A stretch of 64,000 nt of DNA, taken from Sinorhizobium chiapasense. Lineage in GTDB: Bacteria > Pseudomonadota > Alphaproteobacteria > Rhizobiales > Rhizobiaceae. Below are positions 46,056-55,176 of this stretch, one piece after another. How positions within the stretch are numbered: position 1 is the stretch's first letter; every line of letters starts with the position of its first letter. The stretch spans positions 4,274,446 through 4,338,445 of the forward strand of contig NZ_CP133148.1 of the NCBI RefSeq assembly GCF_036488675.1, given 5' to 3'. The notes beneath the pieces are model-generated. The model was given only the letters and a program-made list of their open reading frames with translations, was not told where the DNA came from and made no database searches. The position numbers were made by a program, and so were the translations under genes.

Positions 46056-47909
46056 TTAGCCGAAGCGCTGCGACTGGAGCGCCTTCTCGTAGCCTTCGCG
46101 GGCCGACTTCACCGCCTTGCGATCCGAAACCTCGGGAACGGCGACATCCCACCAATGGCCGCCGGCTTCCGTGGTGATAAGCGGGTCCGTATCGATGACG
46201 ATGACAGTCGTGCGCGGCTCTTCCGCCGTTTCGGCGAGTGCGCCCTCAAGTTCCGGGATCGAGGCGACCTTGCGCGTGACTGCACCCATGGCGCCGGCAT
46301 GGGCCGCAAAATCGATGCCCGGCAAGGTCACGTGATGCGTGTCCTTCAAGAGGTTGTTGAAGTTGGCACCGCCCGTTTCCATCTGCAGCCGGTTGATGCA
46401 GCCATAGCCGGCATTGTCGAGGAGCACGATCGTGATCTTGGCGCCGAGCATGATCGAGGAGGCGATCTCCGAATTCAGCATCATGTAGCTGCCGTCGCCG
46501 ACCATGACGATCACGTCGCTGTCGGGCTTGGCGAGCTTGACGCCGAGGCCGCCGGCCACTTCATAACCCATGGTCGAGAAGCCGTATTCCATGTGGTAGC
46601 CGCCGGGCTCCTCCGCCTGCCACAGCTTGTGCAGTTCGCCCGGGAGGCCGCCGGCGGCGCAGACGAGCGTCGTCTTCCTGCCGCCGCGGGCACGCTGGAC
46701 GGCGCCGATTACCTGGGCGTCGGAGGGAAGCGCCGCATTGGTGGTTGCTGTTGCCTTGTCAGCCGCGGCCAGCCACTCGGACTTGCCGGCTTTCGCCTTC
46801 TCGGTCCAGGCGCCGTCGGCCTTGTAGCTGCCAAGGCCGCCGGACATGCGGCTGAGACCGGCCCGCGCATCGCAGATCAGCGGCAGGCCGTTGTGCTTGC
46901 CGGCATCGAAGGGCTGGACGTTGAGGCCAATGATCTTCAGCGCATCGTTCTTGAAGAGCGCCCAGGAGCCGGTGGTGAAATCCTGAAGGCGCGAGCCGAC
47001 GGCGAGCACCACATCAGCCTCTTCCGCGAGCCTGTTGGAGGCGGAGGTGCCGGTGACGCCGACCGATCCCATGTTGAGCGGATGCGAATGCGGCAGCGCG
47101 GATTTGCCGGCCTGAGTCTCGACGACCGGAATGCCGTGCTTTTCGGCAAAGTCCGCGAGCTCCGCGCTTGCTTCCGAATAAAGCACGCCGCCGCCGGCGA
47201 TAATGATCGGCTTCCTCGCTGACTTGAGCAACGCGATCGCCGCCGCCAGCTCGTCGAGATCGGGCTCTACGCGGCGCGGCACCCACACCTTCTCTTCGAA
47301 GAAGTTTTCCGGATAGTCATAGGCTTCCGCCTGGACGTCCTGGCAGAGCGAGAGAGTGACCGGGCCGCAGTCGGCCGGATCGGTCAGAACCTGCATGGCG
47401 CGCCGCAGTGCCGGGATGATCTGTTCGGGCCGGGTGATGCGGTCGAAGTAGCGCGAGACCGGACGGAAGCAGTCGTTGGCCGAGATCGTGCCATCGCCGA
47501 AACTTTCCACCTGCTGTAGCACCGGATCGGGCCGGCGGTTGGCGAAGACGTCGCCGGGCAGAAGGAGAACCGGCAGGCGGTTGACATGGGCGAGCGCCGC
47601 CGAGGTGACCATGTTCAACGCACCCGGGCCGATCGAGGTCGTGCAGGCCATGAAGCGGCGGCGAAAGCTCGCCTTGGCAAACGCGATCGCCGCATTCGCC
47701 ATGCCCTGCTCGTTCTGCCCACGGTAGGTCGGCAATGTTTCGCGCACGGCGTAAAGCGCCTCGCCGACGCCGGCGACGTTGCCGTGACCGAAGATCGCGA
47801 AGACGCCGCCGAAGATCGGCACACGCTCGCCGTCGATGATCGTCATCTGCTTGGTCAGGAACCGCGCCATGGCCTGAGCCATGGTGAGGCGCACGGTTTT
47901 CTGGCTCAT
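46056..47909 (-). CDS. iolD: 3D-(3,5/4)-trihydroxycyclohexane-1,2-dione hydrolase
   Basis: IolD opens the inositol ring, giving 5-deoxyglucuronate, with thiamine diphosphate. 617 residues in three ThDP-family domains. The N-terminal domain has FGGVFAIFGHGNVAGVGEAL and the ThDP glutamate in RGQNEQGMA. The central domain has PIIIAGGGVLYSEAS. The C-terminal domain has the ThDP motif GDGSYMMLNSEIASSIM...DNAGYG. Length and order match the family. It follows iolC by 68 bases. Confidence 0.97.
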   Translation of the reverse strand: MSQKTVRLTMAQAMARFLTKQMTIIDGERVPIFGGVFAIFGHGNVAGVGEALYAVRETLPTYRGQNEQGMANAAIAFAKASFRRRFMACTTSIGPGALNMVTSAALAHVNRLPVLLLPGDVFANRRPDPVLQQVESFGDGTISANDCFRPVSRYFDRITRPEQIIPALRRAMQVLTDPADCGPVTLSLCQDVQAEAYDYPENFFEEKVWVPRRVEPDLDELAAAIALLKSARKPIIIAGGGVLYSEASAELADFAEKHGIPVVETQAGKSALPHSHPLNMGSVGVTGTSASNRLAEEADVVLAVGSRLQDFTTGSWALFKNDALKIIGLNVQPFDAGKHNGLPLICDARAGLSRMSGGLGSYKADGAWTEKAKAGKSEWLAAADKATATTNAALPSDAQVIGAVQRARGGRKTTLVCAAGGLPGELHKLWQAEEPGGYHMEYGFSTMGYEVAGGLGVKLAKPDSDVIVMVGDGSYMMLNSEIASSIMLGAKITIVLLDNAGYGCINRLQMETGGANFNNLLKDTHHVTLPGIDFAAHAGAMGAVTRKVASIPELEGALAETAEEPRTTVIVIDTDPLITTEAGGHWWDVAVPEVSDRKAVKSAREGYEKALQSQRFG

Positions 47910-47977
47910 TTTCTATTTCCTCCTCGCGAGCGAAGCCCTTGCTTCGCCCTTTCCGCTGCATCCTCGCCCGCGCGATC

Positions 47978-49930
47978 CTATGCAGCCTTTGTTTCACCCA
48001 GTTGCAGCCAGAGATCCACCAGCGCCTTGAACCTTGCCGCCATGTCGGCGATCGCCTGCTCATCGGTCATGCTGCCGGCGAGCCAGGCCTTGCTGGCGTC
48101 GGCGAAGATCGTCCGGCCGACCGCAAAACCCTTGACCGTCTTCGACGTCCGGGCGGCGGCAAAGCCATCCTTCAGTACCTCGTAAGGTGCCTCGAGCCCG
48201 AGCAGGACGACGCCGCGGCAAAGGGGGTCGCGCGTTTCGATCACGTCGTCGATCGCGGCCCAGGCACTGCGGCTCGCCTGTGGCTCCAGCTTCCACCAAT
48301 CGGGCTTCAAACCGGCATCGTACAGTTCGGTGAGCGCTCGCGGAATGGTCAGATCGTCAAGCGTGCCGTGTTTGCTGGCAATGATTTCGATCAGGATCTC
48401 GCGGCCGACCTTGCGCGCCGCTTCGAAGGCGGAGCGAAGCTTGGCGATCTGCGCGGCCTTGAGCTCGGCCGGATCGTCGGGATGGAAGAATGAGAGCACC
48501 TTGATGCAGTGATCGACCGGCCAGTCGATGAGGCGGCTGCCGAGGTCCTGGCTGAACTCGAACTGCAGCGGGCGCGAGCCGGGAAGCTCGATCGGCTTGC
48601 CGATCCAGAAATCGCAGTAGGCGCCGGCGGCATAAAGCGCGTCGCGGCCATATTTGTCGTCGATCAGCATGCCGAAACCGGGCCGACCGGCGGCGACCTG
48701 AGAGGCGGCCTTGACCGCAAGCACCTTGAAAGCGGGAATGCGTGCCAGGAGTTCCGGGTTGCCGTCCGCAATATCTTCCAACTGGCTGCGGTGATCGATG
48801 GCAAGCGCCATCAAAAGCGGGATGTCGCGGCGGCGGGTCGTCGCCCAATGAACGTGGTTGATCGCCTCGTCCTTGCGGAGCGCCTTTTCCTTGCTGCCGT
48901 TTTCGAGGAAGAACGTGAGCTCAGTCCAGGTAGGGATTTCCGGCGCGCAGAGCAGGCGCGACACAGCGAAGGCGCCGCAGGCATTGGCCCAGGTGGCCGA
49001 TGTCGCGTGCGGTTCGCCGGTCAGCCAGCCGCGCAGGAAGCCGGACATGAAGGCATCACCGGCGCCGAGCACGTTGTAGACCTCGATCGGAAAACCCCTG
49101 CCGACGATGCCGTCTTCGAGATTGTCGGAGATCGGGCCGTCATAGACGATGCAGCCCATCGGCCCGCGCTTCAGCACGATCGTGGCTTTGGAGAGAGACC
49201 GGATGGTCTTCAGCGCCGCGAGCAGATCGCTCTCGCCGGACGCGATCAGAACCTCTTCCTCCGTGCCGACGATGAGATCGCAGTCGCCGAGAACGGTCTT
49301 CAGGTGAGCGGAGACGCGGTCGGAGGCGATGTAGCGGCTTTCGCCCGCGTCGTGGCCGGCAAGGCCCCAGAGATTGGGGCGGTAATCGATGTCGAAGACG
49401 ACCCTCGCGCCCGTTTCCTTGGCGATGCGTATGGCCTTGCGCTGTGCGGCATCGGTATTCGGCTTGGAGAAATGCGTCCCTGAAACGAGGACCGCGCGCG
49501 CGGAACGGATGAAATCTTCCGTAACATCGTCCTCGCAGAGCGCGTTGTCGGCGCAGTTGTCGCGATAGAAGAGCAGCGGGAAGGACTTGTCGTTTTCGAC
49601 GGCGAGGATCGCGAGCGCCGTCAGCCTCTCGGGATCGGTGACGATGCCGCGGGTTTCGACTCCCTCGCGTTGAAGCTGCTCGCGGATGAAGCGGCCCATC
49701 TGCTCGTCGCCGACACGCGTCAGCAGCGCCGATTTCAGCCCGAGGCGCGCGGTGCCGACCGAGATGTTGCAAGGGCAGCCGCCGACGGACTTGGCAAAGC
49801 TTGCCACGTCTTCAAGCCGTGTGCCGATCTGCTGGCCGTAGAGATCGACCGAGGCCCGGCCGATCGTGATGAGGTCGAGGGGCTTGGCTCCCTTTGCCGA
49901 CGGGCTTTGGGCCGATGGACTCTGGCTCAC
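47978..49930 (-). CDS. iolC: bifunctional 5-dehydro-2-deoxygluconokinase and IolJ-like (DUF2090) protein
   Basis: 650 residues. The N-terminal half is a PfkB kinase: LDLITIGRASVDLYGQQIG, VGGCPCNISVGTARLGLKSA, and the C-terminal kinase motif NVLGAGDAFMSGFLRG with catalytic Asp. The C-terminal half (from about residue 350) is DUF2090, an aldolase-like TIM barrel seen fused in rhizobial IolC (KVLSFFHPDDPAELKA, LEAPYEVLKDGF). The GTG start has GGAGG five bases upstream. The N-terminus carries the small repeat SPSAQSPSAKG. It phosphorylates 2-deoxy-5-ketogluconate. Confidence 0.95.
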   Translation of the reverse strand: MSQSPSAQSPSAKGAKPLDLITIGRASVDLYGQQIGTRLEDVASFAKSVGGCPCNISVGTARLGLKSALLTRVGDEQMGRFIREQLQREGVETRGIVTDPERLTALAILAVENDKSFPLLFYRDNCADNALCEDDVTEDFIRSARAVLVSGTHFSKPNTDAAQRKAIRIAKETGARVVFDIDYRPNLWGLAGHDAGESRYIASDRVSAHLKTVLGDCDLIVGTEEEVLIASGESDLLAALKTIRSLSKATIVLKRGPMGCIVYDGPISDNLEDGIVGRGFPIEVYNVLGAGDAFMSGFLRGWLTGEPHATSATWANACGAFAVSRLLCAPEIPTWTELTFFLENGSKEKALRKDEAINHVHWATTRRRDIPLLMALAIDHRSQLEDIADGNPELLARIPAFKVLAVKAASQVAAGRPGFGMLIDDKYGRDALYAAGAYCDFWIGKPIELPGSRPLQFEFSQDLGSRLIDWPVDHCIKVLSFFHPDDPAELKAAQIAKLRSAFEAARKVGREILIEIIASKHGTLDDLTIPRALTELYDAGLKPDWWKLEPQASRSAWAAIDDVIETRDPLCRGVVLLGLEAPYEVLKDGFAAARTSKTVKGFAVGRTIFADASKAWLAGSMTDEQAIADMAARFKALVDLWLQLGETKAA

Positions 49931-49997
49931 TGCTTCCTCCCCGCGGACGCCGCGCCGGCGCCGACAATTATGATTATGTCATGGGCGATGAGGTTAT

Positions 49998-50041
49998 GAA
50001 ACATAAATTCCGTCGTTTCGTCAATATGGAATTTTCATTCT
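49998..50041. promoter_or_regulatory. two candidate IolR operators before iolC
   Basis: GAAA-CATAAA-TTCC (49998-50011) and GGAA-TTTTCA-TTCT (50028-50041) each match GGAA-N6-TTCC, the motif reported for S. meliloti IolR, in seven of eight bases. They are 30 bp apart in the gap between iolR and iolC. Confidence 0.6.
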
Positions 50042-50894
50042 ATTGACCATCCGCCAGGCGCTGCCGTTTCTCGGCGATCGCCACCGTCAGCGCCATCGCG
50101 AAGGCCATGCTTGCGGAAAGGGAACGGAAACCGGCATGGTCAGCCTCGACCAGTTCGAACCAGACCTTTGATGACTCGGCAAGCGGCGAGAAGGCCGAAT
50201 CGGTAAGCGAGACGACCGGCACCTTGCGGCTGGCGAGCAGGCGCGCCTGGCTGGCGCTTTCCGAGGCATAGGGCGAAAAGCTGACCGCGAAGGCCGCATC
50301 CTGCTTGGTCGCCATCGCCAGCATGTCGTCGTCTATCCCGGCTGCCGTCCCGACATGCTGATACTTCACTTTCAGCTTGCCGAAGGCGTAGGCCATGTAA
50401 CTGGAAATAGGATAGGAGCGGCGCTTGGCGATGAGATAGATCGTGTCGGCCTTGGCGAGGATGTCGACGGCACGCTCGAAGGCCTCCGGGTCGACGGATG
50501 TGGCGACATTGTCCAGCGATCGATGGGCGGCGGCGACGAAGCCGTTGAAGATCGAGCCGCTTTCGAGCTTGCTGTGTTCGTTCTGGCTCAGCGCTTTCAG
50601 CCGCTCTTCGTATCCGGGCGTGCGCTCCCTGAGCCGTGCTCGAAAAATCTGCTGCAGGCTCGAAAAACCCTCGAAACCGAAATGCTGCGCGAAGCGCACA
50701 AGCGTCGACGGCTGGACATCGGCGGACGTCGCAATGCTCGCCGCCGTGCCGAAGGCGATCTCGTCCGGATTGTCGAGCGAATAGGCGGCGACCTGTTTCA
50801 GCCGCTTCGGCAGTTGCGCCTTGCGTTCGAGGATGACGGCCTTCAGCGCCTCGAAATCCTGAGGGAGGTCCATGGTCGTCTCCGGCGTTGGCAT
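50040..50894 (-). CDS. iolR: MurR/RpiR-family regulator of inositol catabolism
   Basis: 284 residues. The N-terminal HTH_6 domain has YSLDNPDEIAFGTAASIATSADVQPSTLVRFAQHFGFEGFSSLQQIFR; the C-terminal SIS (sugar isomerase) domain follows, with ADTIYLIAKRRSYPISSYMAYA and FAVSFSPYASESASQA. It should sense an inositol catabolite. An ATG at 50873 with GGAG six bases upstream is an alternative start. Its position between iolY and iolC, with operators at all three promoters, supports its role as repressor. Confidence 0.93.
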   Translation of the reverse strand: MPTPETTMDLPQDFEALKAVILERKAQLPKRLKQVAAYSLDNPDEIAFGTAASIATSADVQPSTLVRFAQHFGFEGFSSLQQIFRARLRERTPGYEERLKALSQNEHSKLESGSIFNGFVAAAHRSLDNVATSVDPEAFERAVDILAKADTIYLIAKRRSYPISSYMAYAFGKLKVKYQHVGTAAGIDDDMLAMATKQDAAFAVSFSPYASESASQARLLASRKVPVVSLTDSAFSPLAESSKVWFELVEADHAGFRSLSASMAFAMALTVAIAEKRQRLADGQ

Positions 50895-50957
50895 CGTTCA
50901 GAATCTCCGGCCTCTTGTTTCGTTACCTCACTCTAATCGATTGATGACGGCCGGGGT

Positions 50958-50971
50958 AGAATGGATGTTCC
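50958..50971. promoter_or_regulatory. candidate IolR operator before iolR
   Basis: AGAA-TGGATG-TTCC matches GGAA-N6-TTCC in seven of eight bases, 64 bases before the iolR start, consistent with autoregulation. Confidence 0.5.
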
Positions 50972-50995
50972 ATTTTCCCGTTTTCCGTCACGTTC

Positions 50996-51110
50996 GCCCC
51001 TCATCCGGCCTGCCGGCCACCTTCTCCCCGCAGACGGGGAGAAGGCCTCCCGCGGCGCCCGCTGAAGTCCCCTCTCCCTGCTTGCAGGGAGAGGGTTAGG
51101 GTGAGGGGCA
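50996..51110. repeat. intergenic repeat, family B copy 4 (reverse orientation)
   Basis: CCCCTCATCCGGCCTGCCGG, CTTCTCCCCGCAGACGGGGAGAAG, then CCCTCTCCCTGCTTGCAGGG and AGAGGGTTAGGGTGAGGGG. It lies between iolY and iolR. Confidence 0.88.
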
Positions 51111-51146
51111 AAATCAGGAACCAACCCAGGTATCGGTCGAACAGCC

Positions 51147-52277
51147 TCAGCCGATGTCGACCCACTCGTTCGTTCGCGCCGACTGGTAGGTCGCCGACAG
51201 CACCTTCTGGACCTCGTAGCCTTCGCGGAAATCGGTTGAGGGCTTGCCGCCCCTGGCGATCGCGTCGAGAAATTCGTGGACCTCGATCGCCTTCAGATCG
51301 TTGAAGCCGATCTGGTGGCCCGGCGCCACGCAGAACGCGCCGTAGGGCGGGTGCTCGGGTCCCGCCCAGATGGTGCGGAAGCCACGACTGCGGATGTCGT
51401 CACCCGCATAATAGACCTTGATTTCGTTCAGCCGCTCCTGGGTAAAGACAATGCTGCCCTTCGATCCGTAGATTTCGAAGTCGTGCTGCATCTTGCGGCC
51501 GGTGGCGATCCAGCTTGCCTCGAAGCTGCCGGTTGCGCCGTTCTCGAAGCGTACAAATGCACGGGTGATGTCATCGACTTCGACGGTGCGCGTCTCGGCA
51601 GCGCCGCGCGAGACCGGGCGCTGAGCGATCTGGATGATCGTTTCCGCAAGGACCGACCGGATCGGTCCGACAAGGTGGCGCATCGAGCCGATGATGTGGC
51701 TGCCGATATCGGCAAGCGCGCCGCCGCCGCTCCGCGGATCGAGCCGCCAGCCCCACGGAACGTTCGCGTCCGCCATGAAGTCCTCGGCATGAATCCCGCG
51801 CATGGAGCGAATTTCGCCGATCTCGCCGCTTTCGATGATGTCCTTGGCGAGGAAGATCAGCGGATTCTTGAGATAGTTGAAGCCGACCTGGGTGACGATG
51901 CCGGCCTTGTCGGCTGCTGCCACCATTTCCGCGCAGTCGGCGACCGTCGGCGCCAGAGGCTTCTCGCAATAGACGTGCTTGCCGTGGGCGATGGCCGCAA
52001 GCGCCATCTCCTTGTGCAGAAGGTTCGGGGTGGTGATGTCGATGATGTCGATGTCGGTATCGGTCAACAGGTCCCGCCAGTCCGCCGTTGCCTTGCGGAA
52101 CCCAAGGCGCTGGCGTGCGCCTTCAGCGCTTTCCTCGCTTACGTCAGCGACGGAAACCAGGTCCAGTTCGAAGGGCAGATCGAATACGCGCGCCGCAGTC
52201 GTGAAGCCCAGGGCGTGGGCCTTGCCCATGAAACCCGTACCGATCAGGCCGACGCCCAGTTTGCGTTTGCCGCTCAT
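51147..52277 (-). CDS. iolY: Gfo/Idh/MocA-family inositol dehydrogenase
   Basis: From the ATG at 52277 (GGAGG six bases upstream) 376 residues. KLGVGLIGTGFMGKAHALGF is the NAD-binding loop; ITTPNLLHKEMALAAIAHGKHVYCEKPLA contains the family EKP; GWRLDPRSGGGALADIGSHIIGS holds the catalytic D..GSH. Length (376) and the place next to iolR fit S. meliloti iolY (scyllo-inositol dehydrogenase) better than the 330-residue IdhA. The assignment of the isomer is by recalled gene order. Confidence 0.85.
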   Translation of the reverse strand: MSGKRKLGVGLIGTGFMGKAHALGFTTAARVFDLPFELDLVSVADVSEESAEGARQRLGFRKATADWRDLLTDTDIDIIDITTPNLLHKEMALAAIAHGKHVYCEKPLAPTVADCAEMVAAADKAGIVTQVGFNYLKNPLIFLAKDIIESGEIGEIRSMRGIHAEDFMADANVPWGWRLDPRSGGGALADIGSHIIGSMRHLVGPIRSVLAETIIQIAQRPVSRGAAETRTVEVDDITRAFVRFENGATGSFEASWIATGRKMQHDFEIYGSKGSIVFTQERLNEIKVYYAGDDIRSRGFRTIWAGPEHPPYGAFCVAPGHQIGFNDLKAIEVHEFLDAIARGGKPSTDFREGYEVQKVLSATYQSARTNEWVDIG

Positions 52278-52346
52278 GTCATTCCTCCCGGGAAAAGCCC
52301 TTGCGCTTCGGGGAAATGAAATGAAATGTGCGAATGTTGTCAATAT

Positions 52347-52360
52347 GGAATATTTGTTCG
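52347..52360. promoter_or_regulatory. candidate IolR operator before iolY
   Basis: GGAA-TATTTG-TTCG matches GGAA-N6-TTCC in seven of eight bases. The preceding GTCAATAT is identical to the sequence preceding the operator at 50028. Confidence 0.55.
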
Positions 52361-52442
52361 AAATCTCCCGACGGCAATGTGCCGCGAGAAACAGCGCCGG
52401 ATCAGCGAATCCGCTACGAACGACGGGCAGGGGATGAATTTG

Positions 52443-52499
52443 TTAACGCATTTTTACCATGTTTCATTGGAACATCGCCGGTAACAATGGTTAACGAAT
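52443..52499. promoter_or_regulatory. CtrA-like and CcrM sites before the amidotransferase gene
   Basis: TTAA-CGCATTT-TTAC (52443-52457) matches TTAA-N7-TTAA in seven of eight bases. ATGGTTAA (52487-52494) is the reverse of the TTAACCAT octamer. GAATC (52496-52500 region) is a CcrM target next to it. Confidence 0.4.
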
Positions 52500-52527
52500 C
52501 GCCTCGAAAGGCCGGAGTGAAGGAAGC

Positions 52528-53361
52528 ATGTGCCGTTGGGCAGCCTATCGCGGAGAGCCGCTCTATCTCGAGGAACTTGTAACCTCTCCGGCACACTCGC
52601 TGATCGAACAGTCCCATTGTGCAACCCGCGCGAAGACCGCGACCAACGGTGACGGGTTCGGTATTGCCTGGTACGGCGATCGTCCAGAGCCTGGCCGCTA
52701 CCGCGACATCCTTCCCGCCTGGTCCGATTGCAATCTCAGGAGCATCGCCCGGCAGATCCGCTCGCCGCTGTTCCTGGCCCACGTCCGCGCAGCGACCGGC
52801 GGCGGTACGCGCCGCGACAATTGCCACCCCTTCGTCTTCGGGCGCTGGTCGTTCATGCATAACGGCCAGATCAGCGATTTCGAGCATTTGCGCCGGCCAA
52901 TGGAGAGCATGCTCGACAATGATCTCTATGCGGCGCGCACCGGGACGACGGACTCGGAGCTGCTTTTTCTCCTGGCCTTGCAGTTCGGCCTCGATCGCGA
53001 TCCGCTTGGCGCGATTGCCGAGGCGCTTGCCTTCGTCGAGCGGCTCGCCGGTCGTCTCGGTTGCCCGCCGCTCGTCCGCTTCACCGCTGCCTTGTCCGAT
53101 GGTCGCAATCTCTACGCGATACGTTATGCCACCGACTGGAAGGCGCCCACGCTCTATGCGGCGCCGATGGGGCCGAGCGGCGGATACTGTCTGGTCTCCG
53201 AACCGCTCAACGACGACGACAATGCCTGGGTCGAGATCCCGGACGGTACAGCGGTCATCGTCGGCGAGAACGGCGTCGACGTGCGCCTTTTCGGTACCGC
53301 CGAGATCGAGGTACGGGAAGGCCCGTTAGCGGATGCGCCACGCAGCGAATTGCGCGCGTAG
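52528..53361 (+). CDS. class II glutamine amidotransferase (YafJ type)
   Basis: 277 residues. After removal of the initiator Met, Cys2 is the Ntn nucleophile (MCRWAAYRGEPLYLEELVTS). NGDGFGIAWYG, FLAHVRAATGGGTRRDNCHPF and FMHNGQISDF are the glutamine-binding and oxyanion segments. No synthetase partner domain is fused, so the acceptor of the ammonia is unknown; EgtC-like hydrolysis of gamma-glutamyl bonds is another option. The gene is alone on its strand and is preceded by CtrA-like sites. Confidence 0.88.
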   Translation: MCRWAAYRGEPLYLEELVTSPAHSLIEQSHCATRAKTATNGDGFGIAWYGDRPEPGRYRDILPAWSDCNLRSIARQIRSPLFLAHVRAATGGGTRRDNCHPFVFGRWSFMHNGQISDFEHLRRPMESMLDNDLYAARTGTTDSELLFLLALQFGLDRDPLGAIAEALAFVERLAGRLGCPPLVRFTAALSDGRNLYAIRYATDWKAPTLYAAPMGPSGGYCLVSEPLNDDDNAWVEIPDGTAVIVGENGVDVRLFGTAEIEVREGPLADAPRSELRA

Positions 53362-53391
53362 ACGCGGCAGTACATTCGGTCTGACGACCAG

Positions 53392-54600
53392 CTACTGTGA
53401 AAACGCGTCGGCAATGCACGCCGCGAGCTTCGCGGCCACGTCTTCCTTGTCCATGTCCGGCCAGTCTTCGACGCCGTTGCGGCCGATCAGTTTCACCCGG
53501 TTGCGATCGCCGCCCATGATACCGGTCGCGGGCGAGACGTCGTTCGCGAGAATGTAATCGGCGCCCTTCCGTTCCAGTTTGGCGCGGCCGTTCTCGGCGA
53601 CGTTTTCCGTTTCGGCGGCAAAGCCGATCACGAGTTTCGGGCGCGACGGATGGTGCCCGACCGTTTTCAGAATATCGGGGTTCTCCGCAAGCTGGAGCGG
53701 AGGAGGGGCTTCACCCGGTTTTTTCTTGATCTTGTTGCCGGCGGCGGAGGCGACGCGCCAGTCGGCTACCGCCGCGACCATGACGGCAACATCCGCCGGA
53801 AGCGCCGCGAGCACCGCATCGCGCATTTCCTCGGCGCGTTCGACATGGACAACACGAACGCCTGCGGGATCGGGAATTGTCACCGGACCGGAAACAAGCG
53901 TGACCTCCGCCCCAAGTTTCGCGAGCGCCGCGGCGATCGCGTGGCCTTGCTTGCCGGAGGAGCGGTTGGCGATATAGCGCACCGGGTCGATGGGCTCGTG
54001 CGTCGGCCCGGAAGTGACGATCGCCTTTCGCCCCGCCAAGGGTTTTTGTCCGGCGTTCGAGAGCTCCTCGACGGCGGCGACGATCTCGAGCGGCTCGGCC
54101 ATCCGGCCTTCGCCGGCTTCACCGCTTTCGGCCATCTCGCCTGCCGCAGGCCCGACGAAACGAACGCCGTCCCCGGCTAGCGTTTTGCGGTTGCGGCGCG
54201 TCGCCGGATGCGCCCACATTTTCGGGTTCATCGCCGGGGCGAGCAACACGGGCCGGTCGGTCGCAAGCAGGATGGTCGAGGCGAGGTCGTCGGCATGGCC
54301 ATTCGCCATCTTGGCCATCAGGTCGGCGGTCGCCGGCGCCACGACGACGAGATCGCATTCGCGCGCCAGCCGGATATGGCCGACATCCTGCTCGTCCTCG
54401 CGCGAGAAGAGGTCGGTGAAGACATGGGAGGCGGAAAGGGCGCCGACGGCAAGCGGCGTCACGAACTCCTGCGCAGCCGCCGTCATCACCGGCCGGACCT
54501 CGGCGCCGCGCTCGCGCAGGCGGCGGATGAGGTCGAGGCTCTTATAGGCGGCGATGCCGCCCGAAATGATGAGAAGTATGCGCTTGCCGGAAAGTGTCAT
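53392..54600 (-). CDS. coaBC: bifunctional phosphopantothenoylcysteine decarboxylase/synthase
   Basis: CoaBC performs two steps of coenzyme A synthesis. The 402 residues from the ATG at 54600 start MTLSGKRILLIISGGIAAYK, the flavin domain of CoaC, with LLAPAMNPKMW as the PAMN.MW signature. The CoaB half starts at GRKAIVTSGPTHEPIDPVRYIANRSSGKQG and contains NDVS.. and the lysine loop KIKKKPGE. An upstream ATG (54636) is a possible alternative start. It is downstream of the deaminase gene on the same strand. Confidence 0.96.
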   Translation of the reverse strand: MTLSGKRILLIISGGIAAYKSLDLIRRLRERGAEVRPVMTAAAQEFVTPLAVGALSASHVFTDLFSREDEQDVGHIRLARECDLVVVAPATADLMAKMANGHADDLASTILLATDRPVLLAPAMNPKMWAHPATRRNRKTLAGDGVRFVGPAAGEMAESGEAGEGRMAEPLEIVAAVEELSNAGQKPLAGRKAIVTSGPTHEPIDPVRYIANRSSGKQGHAIAAALAKLGAEVTLVSGPVTIPDPAGVRVVHVERAEEMRDAVLAALPADVAVMVAAVADWRVASAAGNKIKKKPGEAPPPLQLAENPDILKTVGHHPSRPKLVIGFAAETENVAENGRAKLERKGADYILANDVSPATGIMGGDRNRVKLIGRNGVEDWPDMDKEDVAAKLAACIADAFSQ

Positions 54601-54687
54601 TCCGCTTCGGCTCTTGGCCGCTCCTGGTTCTATCATGGCGACCCTACCCGACGGACCTGCCGTACGCAATTGGAGCCGCTGCAGCGG

Positions 54688-55176
54688 CTAACTTGTCTGT
54701 TGCAGCTTCTGCCATTCGGCGTAAAGCGGCACCACATCCTGCGCTTCAAGTGGCACATGGCGAAACCGCATGGCCTGTTCCGTGATCGGCTTGGCCAGTT
54801 CCGCGTAGATCGCCGCGGTCGACAGTCCGTAAGGCTCCGCTTGCGTATTCGAGTGGGCGTAGGCGATCTCGTTGATGCCGGCCATGCGCATTGCGGCAAG
54901 GCACATCGGGCATGGCTGACCGCTGGCGTAGACGGCGCAGCCCTCGAGCCGCAGCGACCGAAGAGCCTTTGCCGCGTCACGCAGCGCATTGAGCTCGGCA
55001 TGCGAGGTCGGGTCGCCCGTCTTAGCCATCTCGTTGACGCCCGTCGCAATCACCACGCCGTCCTTGACCACGACGGCGCCGAAGGGGCGACCGCCGTTTT
55101 CCATATTGCTGCGCGCGAGCGACACGGCCTCGCGCAGAAAGCGTTGTTCCTCTTGCATGATTTTCTCCGGGTTCAA
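54688..55176 (-). CDS. nucleoside deaminase (CDA fold)
   Basis: 162 residues. TSHAELNALRDAA carries the HAE zinc ligand and proton shuttle, and ASGQPCPMCLAAM the two cysteines. GGRPFGAVVVKDGVVIATGVN is typical of the guanine deaminase/TadA-like branch, and the tail (VPLYAEWQKLQQ) resembles GuaD-type proteins. It acts on a free nucleobase or nucleoside, possibly guanine; this is not proved. Its ATG overlaps the ankyrin gene stop by four bases. Confidence 0.88.
   Translation of the reverse strand: MNPEKIMQEEQRFLREAVSLARSNMENGGRPFGAVVVKDGVVIATGVNEMAKTGDPTSHAELNALRDAAKALRSLRLEGCAVYASGQPCPMCLAAMRMAGINEIAYAHSNTQAEPYGLSTAAIYAELAKPITEQAMRFRHVPLEAQDVVPLYAEWQKLQQTS

Noticed and set aside
51147..52277. 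naming the Gfo/Idh/MocA gene idhA
   Set aside because: The 376-residue length and position beside iolR fit iolY; idhA products are about 330 residues and lie elsewhere in S. meliloti.
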